In this document: positions 52,615-62,687 of the stretch, one piece after another
Layout of the letters: each line of letters begins with the position of its first letter
Numbering within the stretch: position 1 is the first letter of the stretch
NCBI RefSeq assembly: GCF_036985505.1
Contig: NZ_BTGQ01000007.1
Location: 134,792-198,791 of the forward strand
Direction: 5' to 3'
Source: Croceitalea sp947503285
GTDB lineage: Bacteria > Bacteroidota > Bacteroidia > Flavobacteriales > Flavobacteriaceae
Length of the DNA: 64,000 nt
Position numbers and translations under genes: made by a program
The notes under the pieces: generated by a model
Told to the model about the DNA's origin: nothing
What the model saw: only the letters and a program-made list of their open reading frames with translations
Databases searched by the model: none

Positions 52615-53058
52615 TTAATAGACTATACTTTCTTTGTACAAATAAGCTTCTCCTTCATATTCCCACGAGATTTTAATGTCCCAACGGCCATCCAACAAAC
52701 GTTTGTCAGGTATGAGCAAATGTGCATTGGACAGACTTATGGATAAGTCAAAATCCAAGTGTTTGTTAGATGGCCTGTATAGAGACACTATTCCCTTTAT
52801 TTTGTCATTATTATAATGGTCTGGAAATTTTAAAAGCAAACCTTGTGATGTTTTTTCAACACTCATTTTTGCCTTATTAACAGCGTTAGTCGCTGCATCA
52901 ATCTCATTTTGATATTCAAGCTCTGCCTTGTAATATTCTTCAGTAACCAAATCGTGGTTTGCACGATTGTCCATACTCATTCGAACAACAAAAAACAGAA
53001 TGAAACTTATGAATCCAATAAATGATAATACTATTGCTGTTCCCCAGTTTATTTTCAT
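52615..53058 (-). CDS. ccoH: FixH/CcoH-family protein
   Basis: 147 residues. One N-terminal transmembrane helix (WGTAIVLSFIGFISFILFFVVRMSM), then a periplasmic beta domain; the IKISWEYEGEAYLYKESIVY end fits FixH. A cbb3 oxidase assembly factor. 8 nt after ccoG. Confidence 0.85.
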   Translation of the reverse strand: MKINWGTAIVLSFIGFISFILFFVVRMSMDNRANHDLVTEEYYKAELEYQNEIDAATNAVNKAKMSVEKTSQGLLLKFPDHYNNDKIKGIVSLYRPSNKHLDFDLSISLSNAHLLIPDKRLLDGRWDIKISWEYEGEAYLYKESIVY

Positions 53059-53066
53059 GATTTTTT

Positions 53067-54485
53067 CTATTTATAACTTCTAGGTGCTAAAAATGCAGTA
53101 GTTGTGGTTTCAATTAATTTACCATCGCTATACACTCCAATTTTTACTTTTTCTTTATCACTTTTTATAGCTGCATTGTTTATCTCAATAAAAAGTGTTC
53201 CTTCTGCTAAATCCTGTGACGGAACTTTAAAATCTTCACCTCTAACTAAAGCAATAGAGCCTTTATGGGAGAGTAATTTAAAATTCACATTTTTAATATC
53301 ATTAGTGGTCTTATTGACCAATTTAAAGGTGTAGACATTGCTGATAATATTACCTTCTTTACGCTCATATAATTGTCCAGGAAGCCTAAGAATATTAGCT
53401 TCTAAATCATTTCTCAAGAAAAGCATCCCAGCTAGTATCCCAGTTAAAATTATTAGGACCGCAGTGTATCCTTTTAACCTGGGCGTAAATGTGAATTTCT
53501 CCTTTTTTGTTATCTCATTTTCACTGGCATAGCGTATCAAACCTTTTGGAAGGTTTACCTTTTCCATGATGGTGTCGCATTCATCAATACAAGCTGTACA
53601 ATTAACACATTCTAGCTGTGTTCCATTTCTAATATCAATCCCGGTAGGGCATACGTTTACACATTGAAAACAATCGATACAATCACCGTGACCCAAGGCT
53701 GTTCTATCTTCATTTTTACGAAATTTCTTTCTACCATTTTCTGATTCTCCTCGTTTATGGTCATAGGCAACTACAATAGATTTATTATCCAGTAAAACTC
53801 CTTGCATTCTTCCGTAAGGACAAGCGATAATACAGACTTGCTCCCTAAACCACACAAAAACCCAATAAAAAACTGAAGTGAAAATTAATAGCGCTATGAT
53901 AGTACTAAGGTGCTTTAATGGGCCATCACTTACATAAGCTATCAACTTATCGCTACCTATTAAATAGGCAAGAAAAACATTGGCTATCAAAAAAGAGATA
54001 ATGAAAAAGATAATCCATTTGGTAACTCGTTTTCTGATTTTCTCAGCATTCCATTCTTGGCGGTCTAATTTAATTTGAGCACCACGGTCACCATCTATCC
54101 AATATTCTATTCTTCGGAATACCATCTCCAAAAAAATAGTTTGTGGGCACATCCATCCACAGAAAATACGCCCAAACGCAACTGTAAATAAGGCTACAAA
54201 AATCACCCCGATAATCATGGAGATAACAAACAAATGAAAATCCTGAGGCCAGAATGGGAAACCAAATATATTGAACCGTCTTTCCAACACATTAAACATC
54301 AAAAATTGGTTACCATCGATTTTTATAAATGGTGCAGCAAACAAAAATGCAAGTAGAAAGTAACTAACATACTTTCGGTAGGTATACCACTTGCCGCTTG
54401 GCTTTTTTGGATAGATCCATGCACGTTTTCCCTCTTTATTAATGGTTCCTATGCTATCCCTAAAATTTTCTTGGTCTTGCGCCAT
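53067..54485 (-). CDS. ccoG: Cytochrome c oxidase accessory protein CcoG
   Basis: 472 residues. Five or so membrane helices, NosR/NapH-like GWMCPQTIFLEMVFRRIEYWIDGDR, and a [4Fe-4S] cluster pair in GHGDCIDCFQCVNVCPTGIDI and LECVNCTACIDECDTIM (eight Cys). The C-terminal domain is FixG-like. CcoG acts as a cupric reductase for cbb3 maturation. Between ccoP and ccoH. Confidence 0.93.
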   Translation of the reverse strand: MAQDQENFRDSIGTINKEGKRAWIYPKKPSGKWYTYRKYVSYFLLAFLFAAPFIKIDGNQFLMFNVLERRFNIFGFPFWPQDFHLFVISMIIGVIFVALFTVAFGRIFCGWMCPQTIFLEMVFRRIEYWIDGDRGAQIKLDRQEWNAEKIRKRVTKWIIFFIISFLIANVFLAYLIGSDKLIAYVSDGPLKHLSTIIALLIFTSVFYWVFVWFREQVCIIACPYGRMQGVLLDNKSIVVAYDHKRGESENGRKKFRKNEDRTALGHGDCIDCFQCVNVCPTGIDIRNGTQLECVNCTACIDECDTIMEKVNLPKGLIRYASENEITKKEKFTFTPRLKGYTAVLIILTGILAGMLFLRNDLEANILRLPGQLYERKEGNIISNVYTFKLVNKTTNDIKNVNFKLLSHKGSIALVRGEDFKVPSQDLAEGTLFIEINNAAIKSDKEKVKIGVYSDGKLIETTTTAFLAPRSYK

Positions 54486-54549
54486 GTTATCTTTATTAAT
54501 TGCTAAACATTGAGAACCGCATTACAGTTGACAGCGAAAATCCTAGTAC

Positions 54550-55497
54550 CTATTTCAATGCCACAGTGGTGGAATCTGCAACAACAGTAGCAGAATCCTT
54601 TACTTGTTCTTCTTGACCTGCATTTTCATCTATCCAAATATCGCCTTCAGGGTCTTTAGGGTTGGCTGCTGTTGTACCTTGAAAAGTGAGCACATAGCTT
54701 GCCACTTGAGCCATTTCAGCAGGTTTTAGAATCTGCTTCCAAGCCACCATGCCTTTACCATCTCGTCCACCTTCTGAAATAGTATTGAAAACATTTTTGA
54801 TTCCGCCCCCTAAAATCCAATTTTGGTCAGTTAGATTAGGACCTATTCCGCCACCGCCATCTGCCATATGACAGGCCACACAGTTGGTTTCAAAAATTGC
54901 TTTTCCCGCATTAAGGTCAGATGCATCAGTCAATAATTCAACAGTGTTTACATCGACTAAATCCTTTGCGGTCCTCTTATATTCTTCAATGGCTATTTGG
55001 GCAGCAGCTACTTCTTGTTCGTATTCCAAGTCTTGGTCATAGTCATTAAATACATGAAAACGAGCTAAATAAATTACCCCAAAGATGATGGTTGCATAAA
55101 ACATATAGACCCACCATGGCGGTAATTTATTATCCAACTCTCTAATACCATCGTAATTATGGTCAAGAATAATCTCCCCTTCTTCTTCAATAGGTTTGGA
55201 GCCTAAGAGTTTTTTGTACATCCGTTTTCCCCAGGACCATTCCCATGATTTAGACTTTGATGCCAAGTAGCGTTCCTTAGCTTTATCTGAAAGCGTTTGA
55301 TACATGACATTTTCTATTGCCTGCACTATCAATTCTATGGCAATCAACAACACCAATACAAAGAGTAAAAAGAATTGTGCTACTTGGTTTTCTATAAATG
55401 CTGGTTTATCACCAGAGTCGATGAAGTATTCCATCAATCCAAAAATCAAAAAGAAAAGGACAAGGACTCTAAGCCAACTTATGGAGCTAAATTTCAT
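54550..55497 (-). CDS. ccoP: cbb3 oxidase subunit CcoP (cytochrome c)
   Basis: 315 residues. Two N-terminal helices, a YDGIRELDNKLPPWWVYMFYATIIFGVIYL motif typical of CcoP, and a C-terminal cytochrome c domain with one haem site NCVACHM. Proteobacterial CcoP has two haems; the single one is usual in this phylum. It transfers electrons to CcoO. Start overlaps the ccoQ end by 4 nt. Confidence 0.9.
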   Translation of the reverse strand: MKFSSISWLRVLVLFFLIFGLMEYFIDSGDKPAFIENQVAQFFLLFVLVLLIAIELIVQAIENVMYQTLSDKAKERYLASKSKSWEWSWGKRMYKKLLGSKPIEEEGEIILDHNYDGIRELDNKLPPWWVYMFYATIIFGVIYLARFHVFNDYDQDLEYEQEVAAAQIAIEEYKRTAKDLVDVNTVELLTDASDLNAGKAIFETNCVACHMADGGGGIGPNLTDQNWILGGGIKNVFNTISEGGRDGKGMVAWKQILKPAEMAQVASYVLTFQGTTAANPKDPEGDIWIDENAGQEEQVKDSATVVADSTTVALK

Positions 55498-55685
55498 AGT
55501 TCAAAATTTTCTTGGTTATTATCATCTAAGGGTAGGTTGCTCATTTCTTTTATATGGCTTTTGGTAGCGGTAAATACCCACAGACCCAAAATCACAAAAA
55601 AGAGAAAGAAGATGAGTAATGATATCATAGGATATGTGGCAATGCCTTCCATACTTTCCATATGATTTTTCACAAACTTTAACAT
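55494..55685 (-). CDS. ccoQ: cbb3 oxidase subunit CcoQ
   Basis: 63 residues, one transmembrane helix (MISLLIFFLFFVILGLWVFTATKS) and a short acidic tail. Small stabilising subunit; 6 nt after ccoNO, overlapping ccoP. Confidence 0.8.
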   Translation of the reverse strand: MLKFVKNHMESMEGIATYPMISLLIFFLFFVILGLWVFTATKSHIKEMSNLPLDDNNQENFEL

Positions 55686-55691
55686 GATGTA

Positions 55692-57890
55692 TTAATTTTT
55701 TGAGATTGTTTCTTCAGTTTCCTTTATTTTGATATCAGTGCCCAAGCGTTGGAGATAGGCTATCATAGCTATAATCTCACGGTCGCGCATTTCAATGAAA
55801 TCTTCACCATTTTCAGCAGCGTACTTTTTATCTGCTTCGTAGGTTTGGGCAAAATCAGGGTTTGTATAAAGGCTTTCTACAATTTTATTAGCCTGTTCCT
55901 CCATAGATGCTTCTGCATTTGCTATGTCTTCCTCGGTATACGGCACTCCCAAAGAGACCATAGCTTTCATTTTATCTTGTATATCACTACGGTCATGTTC
56001 ATCACGAATCAACCATGAATAAGAGGGCATAATAGAGCCAGAAGAGGTACTCTGCGGGTCATACATGTGGTTTAAGTGCCAAGTATCGGAATACTTACCT
56101 CCAACTCTTAGCAAATCAGGACCGGTACGCTTGCTTCCCCATAGGAAAGGATGGTCATATACAAATTCTCCTGCCTTGGCATATTCTCCATAACGTTCCA
56201 CTTCACTACGGAATGGACGAATCATCTGGGAGTGACAGCCTACACAACCTTCTCTAATGTAGAGGTCACGACCCTCCAATTCTAATGGAGTGTATGGCTT
56301 AACACTAGTTATGGTCGGAATATTTGATTTCACCAAGATTGTGGGAACAATTTGTATAATACCCCCGATTAAAATGGCAACCGTTGCTAAAATGGTCAAT
56401 TGGATAGGCTTACGCTCCAGCCAAGTATGGAATGTTTCCCCAGCAGTTCTCTTTTTGGATACTCTGGTCAAAGGTGCAGCTTCTGCCAATTCATCATCAA
56501 CTTTACTTCCTGAGCGCATTGTCATAACAACATTATAAATCATCACACAAGCACCTATAATAAACATACTTCCACCAATGGCTCTCATCCAATACATTGG
56601 CATAATTTCATTTACGGTTTCTAAGAAGTTACCGTAAACAAGTGTGCCATCTGGGTTAAAATCTTTCCACATTAAAGCTTGGGTAAATCCAGCAACATAC
56701 ATTGGCAAGGCATAGAGAATAATCCCTAGGGTTCCAATCCAGAAATGTAAGTTTGCTAACCCTTTTGAGTAGAGTCGGGTTTTAGTCATTTTTGGGATTA
56801 ACCAGTAGATCATACCAAAGGTCAAGAAACCGTTCCATGCCAATGCCCCAACATGAACATGAGCAATAATCCAGTCACTAAAATGAGCAATGGCATTAAC
56901 GTTTTTAAGGGATAACATTGGCCCTTCAAAAGTGGCCATACCATAACCGGTAATGGCTACCACCATAAATTTTAATGTTGGGTCTGTTCGTACTTTATCC
57001 CAAGCACCACGTAGGGTCAACAATCCATTAATCATACCACCCCAAGAAGGAGCAATCAGCATAATGGAAAAGGCAACACCCAGATTTTGTGCCCAATCTG
57101 GAAGGGAAGAATACAATAAGTGATGCGGACCAGCCCAGATATATATAAATATTAATGACCAGAAGTGGACAATGGATAATCGATATGAATAGATAGGTCT
57201 GTTTGCCGCTTTAGGAACAAAGTAATACATAAGCCCTAAGAATGGTGTGGTTAAGAAAAATGCAACGGCATTATGTCCATACCACCATTGGACCAATGCA
57301 TCTTGTACTCCTGCATAAACCGAGTAACTTTTTAAAGCACTTACAGGAAGCTCTAAACTGTTGAAAATATGTAATACTGCAATAGTTACAAAAGTTGCTA
57401 GGTAAAACCAAATCGCAACATACATGTGCCGCTGTCTACGTTTGATGATAGTACCAATCAGATTCACACCAAAGGCTACCCAAACCAACGCAATGGCAAT
57501 ATCTATTGGCCATTCTAGCTCTGCATATTCTTTAGAGGTAGTATAACCTAAGGGCAGTGTTATTGCTGCTGCTACAATAATCGCCTGCCATCCCCAAAAA
57601 TTAAAGTTACTTAGGGCATCGCTAAACATTCTTGCCTTAAGCAGACGCTGTGTAGAGTAGTAAACTCCAGCAAAAATGGCATTCCCCACAAATGCAAAGA
57701 TTACAGCATTGGTGTGTAAGGGTCGTAAACGCCCAAAACTAAGCCATGAGATACCGTCTGTAAGATTGGGAAACATAAACATAAAAGCGATGAGTAGGCC
57801 CACTGCCATTCCCACTATTCCCCAAAGCATTGTTGCATAAAGGAATTTCTTCACAATTTTATTGTCATAGTAAAACTGCTGTACTTCCAT
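55692..57890 (-). CDS. ccoN: Fused cbb3 oxidase subunits I and II (CcoN-CcoO)
   Basis: 732 residues. About twelve helices of the haem-copper oxidase, with HVHVGALAWNG and related His ligands, then from about residue 500 a CcoO-like domain with haem c motif GCVGCHSQM (near 550) and MRDREIIAMIAYLQRLGT at the end. The fusion is common in Bacteroidota. High-affinity terminal oxidase: reduces O2 and pumps protons under low oxygen. Confidence 0.95.
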   Translation of the reverse strand: MEVQQFYYDNKIVKKFLYATMLWGIVGMAVGLLIAFMFMFPNLTDGISWLSFGRLRPLHTNAVIFAFVGNAIFAGVYYSTQRLLKARMFSDALSNFNFWGWQAIIVAAAITLPLGYTTSKEYAELEWPIDIAIALVWVAFGVNLIGTIIKRRQRHMYVAIWFYLATFVTIAVLHIFNSLELPVSALKSYSVYAGVQDALVQWWYGHNAVAFFLTTPFLGLMYYFVPKAANRPIYSYRLSIVHFWSLIFIYIWAGPHHLLYSSLPDWAQNLGVAFSIMLIAPSWGGMINGLLTLRGAWDKVRTDPTLKFMVVAITGYGMATFEGPMLSLKNVNAIAHFSDWIIAHVHVGALAWNGFLTFGMIYWLIPKMTKTRLYSKGLANLHFWIGTLGIILYALPMYVAGFTQALMWKDFNPDGTLVYGNFLETVNEIMPMYWMRAIGGSMFIIGACVMIYNVVMTMRSGSKVDDELAEAAPLTRVSKKRTAGETFHTWLERKPIQLTILATVAILIGGIIQIVPTILVKSNIPTITSVKPYTPLELEGRDLYIREGCVGCHSQMIRPFRSEVERYGEYAKAGEFVYDHPFLWGSKRTGPDLLRVGGKYSDTWHLNHMYDPQSTSSGSIMPSYSWLIRDEHDRSDIQDKMKAMVSLGVPYTEEDIANAEASMEEQANKIVESLYTNPDFAQTYEADKKYAAENGEDFIEMRDREIIAMIAYLQRLGTDIKIKETEETISKN

Positions 57891-57896
57891 AATTAC

Positions 57897-58097
57897 TTAT
57901 TTAGTTGGATTTGTTTTTTTGGTTTTTTCTTGTTCTGTAGCTGAGGTTTCTGAAACTAGTTCATCTTCAAAAAGCATGCGCACGGATGGTGTATAGGAGT
58001 CATCATACTGTCCACTTTTGACCGAAATAATAAAAGCTGTGAAAAAGATTACTGCCACAATAATGCTTATGGTCAGCAACACATAAATAACACTCAT
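57897..58097 (-). CDS. ccoS: cbb3 oxidase assembly protein CcoS
   Basis: 66 residues, one N-terminal helix (VIYVLLTISIIVAVIFFTAFIISVKSGQYDD), including the GQYDD motif of CcoS. Needed for insertion of cofactors into CcoN. First gene of the operon under the Fnr-type site at 58150. Confidence 0.88.
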   Translation of the reverse strand: MSVIYVLLTISIIVAVIFFTAFIISVKSGQYDDSYTPSVRMLFEDELVSETSATEQEKTKKTNPTK

Positions 58098-58149
58098 ACC
58101 TACCTGATATTTAAGGTGTAAAAATATAAGTGTGGTTACTCAATAAATA

Positions 58150-58161
58150 TGATATTTGTCA
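58150..58161. promoter_or_regulatory. Crp/Fnr-type site before ccoS
   Basis: TGATATTTGTCA, 52 nt before the ccoS start. Lies in the gap between ccoI and ccoS and would control the ccoS-NO-Q-P-G-H-safE operon. Confidence 0.6.
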
Positions 58162-58171
58162 TGTTTGGAAT

Positions 58172-60568
58172 CTATTTTAGTTTTCTTCCCAAGAGGTTTG
58201 TCATTAGTGTTGCAAATGCTACCACACTAATGGAGCTTAGCGGCATTAAAATAGCCGCGATAACAGGTTGTAGTTGACCAGTTACAGCAAAATATAACCC
58301 AATAATATTGTACAAAAGAGACAGTATAAAACTCAGTTTTATAATCTTTATCGCTTTTTTGGAAGCTAAGATATATTGGTATAGTTGACGGAATTTTGTC
58401 GCATCCAAAATAGCATCACAAGCTGGAGAAAAAATGTTCACATTTTCTGATATAGCAATACCCACATTTGCTTGTGCAAGAGCTCCCGCATCATTTAACC
58501 CGTCACCAACCATGAGTACTTTTTGGTTCTGTTCTTGTAGGGATTTTACAAAGTCAAGTTTATGTTCTGGTTTTTGATTGAAATAGAGAGGAGTCAATTC
58601 TGGCAGTAGTTTTTCCAGGTTTGTTTTTTCACCCGAGTTATCACCTGATAAAATCGCAAGTTGAAAGGTTTCTGACATGTCTTGGAATAGCTCTGAAATG
58701 CCTTCTCTATAGTTATTGTTGAAAATAAAACATCCCTTGTAAGTGTCGTTACTACTGATATGAACCGAAGTATTTTCTGCACTTTTAATTCCAGTATTTC
58801 CAGCAAAAGAGGAAGAGCCTATTTTCATGTTTTGGTCTTTAATTGTTCCTTCGATACCTTCACCTGTATGTTCCTTATATTCGTCTAAGGTTACTATGTT
58901 ATGCTCAGCAAGCATATCATAAAGACTTCTGCTTAATTGGTGGTTAGATATGCGCAATGTATTTTTTAAGAGCGCTTCTTCTTCCAATGTCAATGGTACT
59001 CCTTTATACGCTGCAGAACTCTTTTTTGAAGTAGTGATAGTACCAGTTTTATCGAAAATGGCAGTATCGATTTTTGCTAATTGCTCAATGGTTTTTGTGT
59101 CCTTTAAATAAAATTTCTTTCTTCCAAAAATGCGAAGCATATTACCTAAAGTGAATGGTGATGCCAATGCAATGGCACAGGGACATGCGATGATCAACAC
59201 AGCTGTAAAAACGTTTAGCGCTTTGCTAGGGTCATAATACAACCAATAACTAGTAGCTATAAATGCAATTGTTAATACTGATATGGTGAAACGTTTACCA
59301 ATACTATCAGTCAAAGTTTGGAAGGTATGGGATGTATCCTTTTGAAAAACTGAATTGCTCCAAAGCTGTGTTAAATAACTCTGGGAGACCGATTTTAAAA
59401 CCTCAATTTCAATGGCACTATTCAATTGTTTTCCACCAGCAAAAACTTTATCGCCAGATTCTTTATACACAGGTTCTGATTCTCCATTTACAAAGCTATA
59501 ATCGATTCGGGCATTTCCATTAATTAGAATACCGTCAACAGGAATTAATTCTTCATTTCGTATTAATAGCCGGTCGCCTCTTCTAATATCATAAACCTGT
59601 GCGGTTTCTTCTTTTTTGTTAGGAAGAATTCTAGTAACTGCAATAGGAAAATACGACTTATAGTCACGTTCAAAGGACAAAAAAGAATAGGTTTTCTGTT
59701 GAAAGAATTTCCCCAATAGCAAAAAGAAAACCAATCCTGTTAAAGAGTCAAAAAAACCGGGACCCCAATTGAAACTAATTTCTAAAGTACTTCTAATAAA
59801 TAACACTGATATTCCTAAAGCAATAGGAACATCAATATTTAATATTTTGCTTTTTAACCCCTTAAAAGCGGAAATAAAATAATCTTTCCCTGCATAAAAG
59901 ACTACGGGTAATGAAAATACAAACATCAACCATCTAAATACATCTTGGTATTTATTGAGCCAGAATTCACCACCATCTGATTCGCTAGACGCTAAATCAA
60001 AATAATCCGGAAAAGAAAGAAACATCACATTCCCAAAAGCAAAACCAGCAATGCCCACTTTGTAGATGAGACTTCGGTCAACACCTTTCTTTTTGGTATC
60101 GTAATCATCCAAAGAGATATAGGGTTCATAACCTATTTTAGCTAAAAGAATAATCAAATCTTTTAAAGAAATATCGGAAACGCGATAGGTGACTCTAACA
60201 GTTTTCTTGGGGAAATCTACCTGGGAATTGTTAATAAACGGATTAAGCTTATTTAGATTTTCCAATACCCAAATACAGGAACTACAATGTATATGAGGAA
60301 TATAGAGATTTACAATTTGTAAGTCACCGTCGTTAAACTCGGTTAATCTTTCAACAATAGTAGGAGTATCGAGAAAATCGTACTTTCCTTCAACCTTTTT
60401 TGGAGTGGCACCAGCAGCTGATTGTAAGTCATAATAATAGGATAGGTCGTTACTAGAAAAAATTTCATAGACAGTTTTGCATCCATTGCAACAGAAGTTT
60501 TTTTCATCAAATTCAATGATTGTTTTTGAGCAATCATCACCACAGTGGTAACAGTTTGTCGTATCCAT
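58172..60568 (-). CDS. ccoI: Heavy-metal-transporting P-type ATPase (CcoI-like)
   Basis: 798 residues from the ATG at 60568 (TTG two codons upstream). N-terminal Cys-rich FeS-like region (CYHCGDDCSKT), HMA-like HIHCSSCIWVLENL, eight membrane helices with CPCAIALASP, phosphorylation motif FDKTGTITT and hinge GDGLNDAGALAQ. It exports copper into the periplasm for the oxidase. Divergent from the Crp/Fnr gene. Confidence 0.93.
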   Translation of the reverse strand: MDTTNCYHCGDDCSKTIIEFDEKNFCCNGCKTVYEIFSSNDLSYYYDLQSAAGATPKKVEGKYDFLDTPTIVERLTEFNDGDLQIVNLYIPHIHCSSCIWVLENLNKLNPFINNSQVDFPKKTVRVTYRVSDISLKDLIILLAKIGYEPYISLDDYDTKKKGVDRSLIYKVGIAGFAFGNVMFLSFPDYFDLASSESDGGEFWLNKYQDVFRWLMFVFSLPVVFYAGKDYFISAFKGLKSKILNIDVPIALGISVLFIRSTLEISFNWGPGFFDSLTGLVFFLLLGKFFQQKTYSFLSFERDYKSYFPIAVTRILPNKKEETAQVYDIRRGDRLLIRNEELIPVDGILINGNARIDYSFVNGESEPVYKESGDKVFAGGKQLNSAIEIEVLKSVSQSYLTQLWSNSVFQKDTSHTFQTLTDSIGKRFTISVLTIAFIATSYWLYYDPSKALNVFTAVLIIACPCAIALASPFTLGNMLRIFGRKKFYLKDTKTIEQLAKIDTAIFDKTGTITTSKKSSAAYKGVPLTLEEEALLKNTLRISNHQLSRSLYDMLAEHNIVTLDEYKEHTGEGIEGTIKDQNMKIGSSSFAGNTGIKSAENTSVHISSNDTYKGCFIFNNNYREGISELFQDMSETFQLAILSGDNSGEKTNLEKLLPELTPLYFNQKPEHKLDFVKSLQEQNQKVLMVGDGLNDAGALAQANVGIAISENVNIFSPACDAILDATKFRQLYQYILASKKAIKIIKLSFILSLLYNIIGLYFAVTGQLQPVIAAILMPLSSISVVAFATLMTNLLGRKLK

Positions 60569-60623
60569 ATACAATTGCTAACATACCTAGGACAAAGTTG
60601 AATACTCTACTAGTTTTAAAACA

Positions 60624-60635
60624 TGATATATGTCA
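60624..60635. promoter_or_regulatory. Crp/Fnr-type site between ccoI and crp/fnr
   Basis: TGATATATGTCA, 56 nt before ccoI and 58 nt before the regulator start. It serves both divergent genes and suggests autoregulation. Confidence 0.6.
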
Positions 60636-60692
60636 GTTTTTGTTTAACTTGTTACAGCTACCTTTGTGAATATCAGGTATAAATAAAAGGGT

Positions 60693-61382
60693 ATGGAAAG
60701 TAGATGTGAAAATTGTATAGTCCGACAATTCAATGCTTTACGAGCTATGAATAAAGAGGAATTGAAGCAAGTATCGGATTCCAAGACTTATAAAACCATT
60801 AAGAAAGGCGAATCGCTTTTTGAAGAAGGCGAAAAGCTAGATGGTATCTATTGTGTGCGCAATGGAGTCTCCAAACTTTCAAAACTCAGTGCAAACGGAA
60901 AAGACCAAATTGTAAAATTGGCAACTAAAGGGGAGGTTATCGGTCAACGTTCCGTCATTGCTGAGGAACATACCAATTTAAGTGCCACTGCAGTCAATGA
61001 TATGGAAGTCTGTTTTATACCTAAAGAGACTATTTCAAATACGATGCATAAAAACCCCAATTTTACCTTGGAAGTTTTGCGTCATATGGCACATGATTTA
61101 AAAGAAGCTGATGATGTGATTGTAAACATGAGCCAGAAAACAGTAAAGCAACGAGTAGCCGAAGCTTTTCTTTATTTAAAAAATAATTTTGGGGAAGATG
61201 AAAATGGCTTCCTTATGCTAACCTTATCCCGAGAAGACATTTCTAACGTGGTTGGTACAGCTACGGAATCTTGTATTCGTATTATTTCTGAATTTAAGAA
61301 GAAAGGATATTTAAAGACTTCAGGAAAGAAAATTCGTATTGCCAATGAAAAAGGGCTCCAGAATTTAGTGAACGGTTTCTAA
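60693..61382 (+). CDS. Crp/Fnr-family transcriptional regulator
   Basis: 229 residues. Cyclic-nucleotide-binding-like domain (about 20-140) and a C-terminal HTH_Crp (LTLSREDISNVVGTATESCIRIISEFKKKGYL). Cys in MESRCENC near the N-terminus and two more in the sensor domain (YCVRN, VCFIP) could bind an Fe-S cluster as in FNR. It is flanked by the sites it is likely to bind, and is the probable controller of hemN, ccoS, ccoI and the downstream usp. Confidence 0.92.
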   Translation: MESRCENCIVRQFNALRAMNKEELKQVSDSKTYKTIKKGESLFEEGEKLDGIYCVRNGVSKLSKLSANGKDQIVKLATKGEVIGQRSVIAEEHTNLSATAVNDMEVCFIPKETISNTMHKNPNFTLEVLRHMAHDLKEADDVIVNMSQKTVKQRVAEAFLYLKNNFGEDENGFLMLTLSREDISNVVGTATESCIRIISEFKKKGYLKTSGKKIRIANEKGLQNLVNGF

Positions 61383-61406
61383 TAGAAAAATTAGATTTTC
61401 AAAACC

Positions 61407-61418
61407 TGATAATTGTCA
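61407..61418. promoter_or_regulatory. Crp/Fnr-type site before usp
   Basis: TGATAATTGTCA, 57 nt before the usp start at 61475. Confidence 0.55.
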
Positions 61419-61474
61419 TAGTTCTTCTTTTAGCACTATTTTAATTTTACCCTATTGTACTTTAGAAAAATAGG

Positions 61475-62368
61475 ATGAAAAACATATTAATACCAACAGA
61501 CTTTTCGGAAAATGCTTGGAATGCCGCAAAATATGCAATAGCACTATTTAAAGATGAACTGTGTGTTTTTTATTTACTCCATACATATACACCCAGTATT
61601 GCCCACAGTCGTTTTATGGCTGCTTCTATAAATGGGAGTGCAACGGATGCTATCCAATATAATTCCCAAAAAGGGCTTGAAAAGCTGGTCGCTAGCATTA
61701 ATGAAATCTATAATAATCCCAATCATAGCTTTAAAACTATTTCTTCATTTAGTCTTTTGATTGATGAAGTAAAAGAGCTGGTTGCTGCTAAAAATATAGA
61801 CCTTGTTGTAATGGGCACTAAAGGCGCATCTGGATTGGAAGAAGTATTTATGGGAAGCAATACAGTCCGCATCATAAAATCTGTAAAAGATTGTCCTGTA
61901 CTAGCCATTCCTCAGTATTTTGAATTTAAAGCGCCTTCTGAAATAGCTTTCGCAACGGATTTTAATCGATTTTACACACTTTCTGAATTGCAACCGTTAT
62001 TAGATATGGCGAATACTTTTAATGCAACAATACGTATTGTTCATGTGCAATATGAAATAAAGGCTTTGACGGAAATACAACAGTTCAACCTAAGTATGTT
62101 GCGTAAATATTTAAGAGAAGTTGAACATTACGTACACACGGTTACCGAACTTAACTCGGTATCTAAAACGCTAGAAGTGTTCACCAATGAATTGGATATT
62201 CATCTATTGGCAATGCTACATTATCAGCATAGCTATATGGAAAGGATAACGCGTGAACCTGTCGTAAAACGTTTGGCTTTTCATACACAGATTCCCTTAT
62301 TGGTTATACCAGAGTTAGGTATGGGAACGTATTCTAAAGAGAAAAAAGAGCTTTCTTTTTCAAATTAA
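61475..62368 (+). CDS. Universal stress protein
   Basis: 297 residues. The first UspA domain (1-145) has the ATP motif VMGTKGASGLEEVFMGSNTVRIIKSVKDCPVLAIP; the second is degenerate. Preceded by an Fnr-type site, so likely induced under low oxygen with the cbb3 genes. Confidence 0.88.
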   Translation: MKNILIPTDFSENAWNAAKYAIALFKDELCVFYLLHTYTPSIAHSRFMAASINGSATDAIQYNSQKGLEKLVASINEIYNNPNHSFKTISSFSLLIDEVKELVAAKNIDLVVMGTKGASGLEEVFMGSNTVRIIKSVKDCPVLAIPQYFEFKAPSEIAFATDFNRFYTLSELQPLLDMANTFNATIRIVHVQYEIKALTEIQQFNLSMLRKYLREVEHYVHTVTELNSVSKTLEVFTNELDIHLLAMLHYQHSYMERITREPVVKRLAFHTQIPLLVIPELGMGTYSKEKKELSFSN

Positions 62369-62614
62369 AGCTATACTATATTTAAGTGCACTCTTTACTA
62401 CTTTTTAAGTATTTATCTGTATCATGAGATTACTTTCTTATAATCTTTAACTATTACATTTCAAACTATCAATTTAAGTTCTTCACTTATTCCTCTACTT
62501 TGGGTTATAGTGTTTTGTATAATTCAAAAAAAATAATTGACTTATGGTGAAGTCTTTTGCTAGATACATCCAACATAGAAAAATTATAGTTTCAAAATTG
62601 TTATATCAAATATG
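62369..62614. other. Gap between usp and the second mobilisation cassette
   Basis: About 250 nt, very AT-rich. I see no gene, repeat or RNA here. Confidence 0.3.
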
Positions 62615-62687
62615 CGAGCGAAACCATGTTTCGTGCTGCAAGTCCCAAATCTTACCAAACTTCATCCTATCTTTTGCGAGGTAAGAT
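62615..62687. repeat. Conserved non-coding block 3' of bfmA (copy 2)
   Basis: Near match to 10307-10378. Hairpin CGAAAC-CAT-GTTTCG (62620-62634) and TCTTACC/GGTAAGA (62651-62657 and 62681-62687), perfect over 7 bp. Confidence 0.5.
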
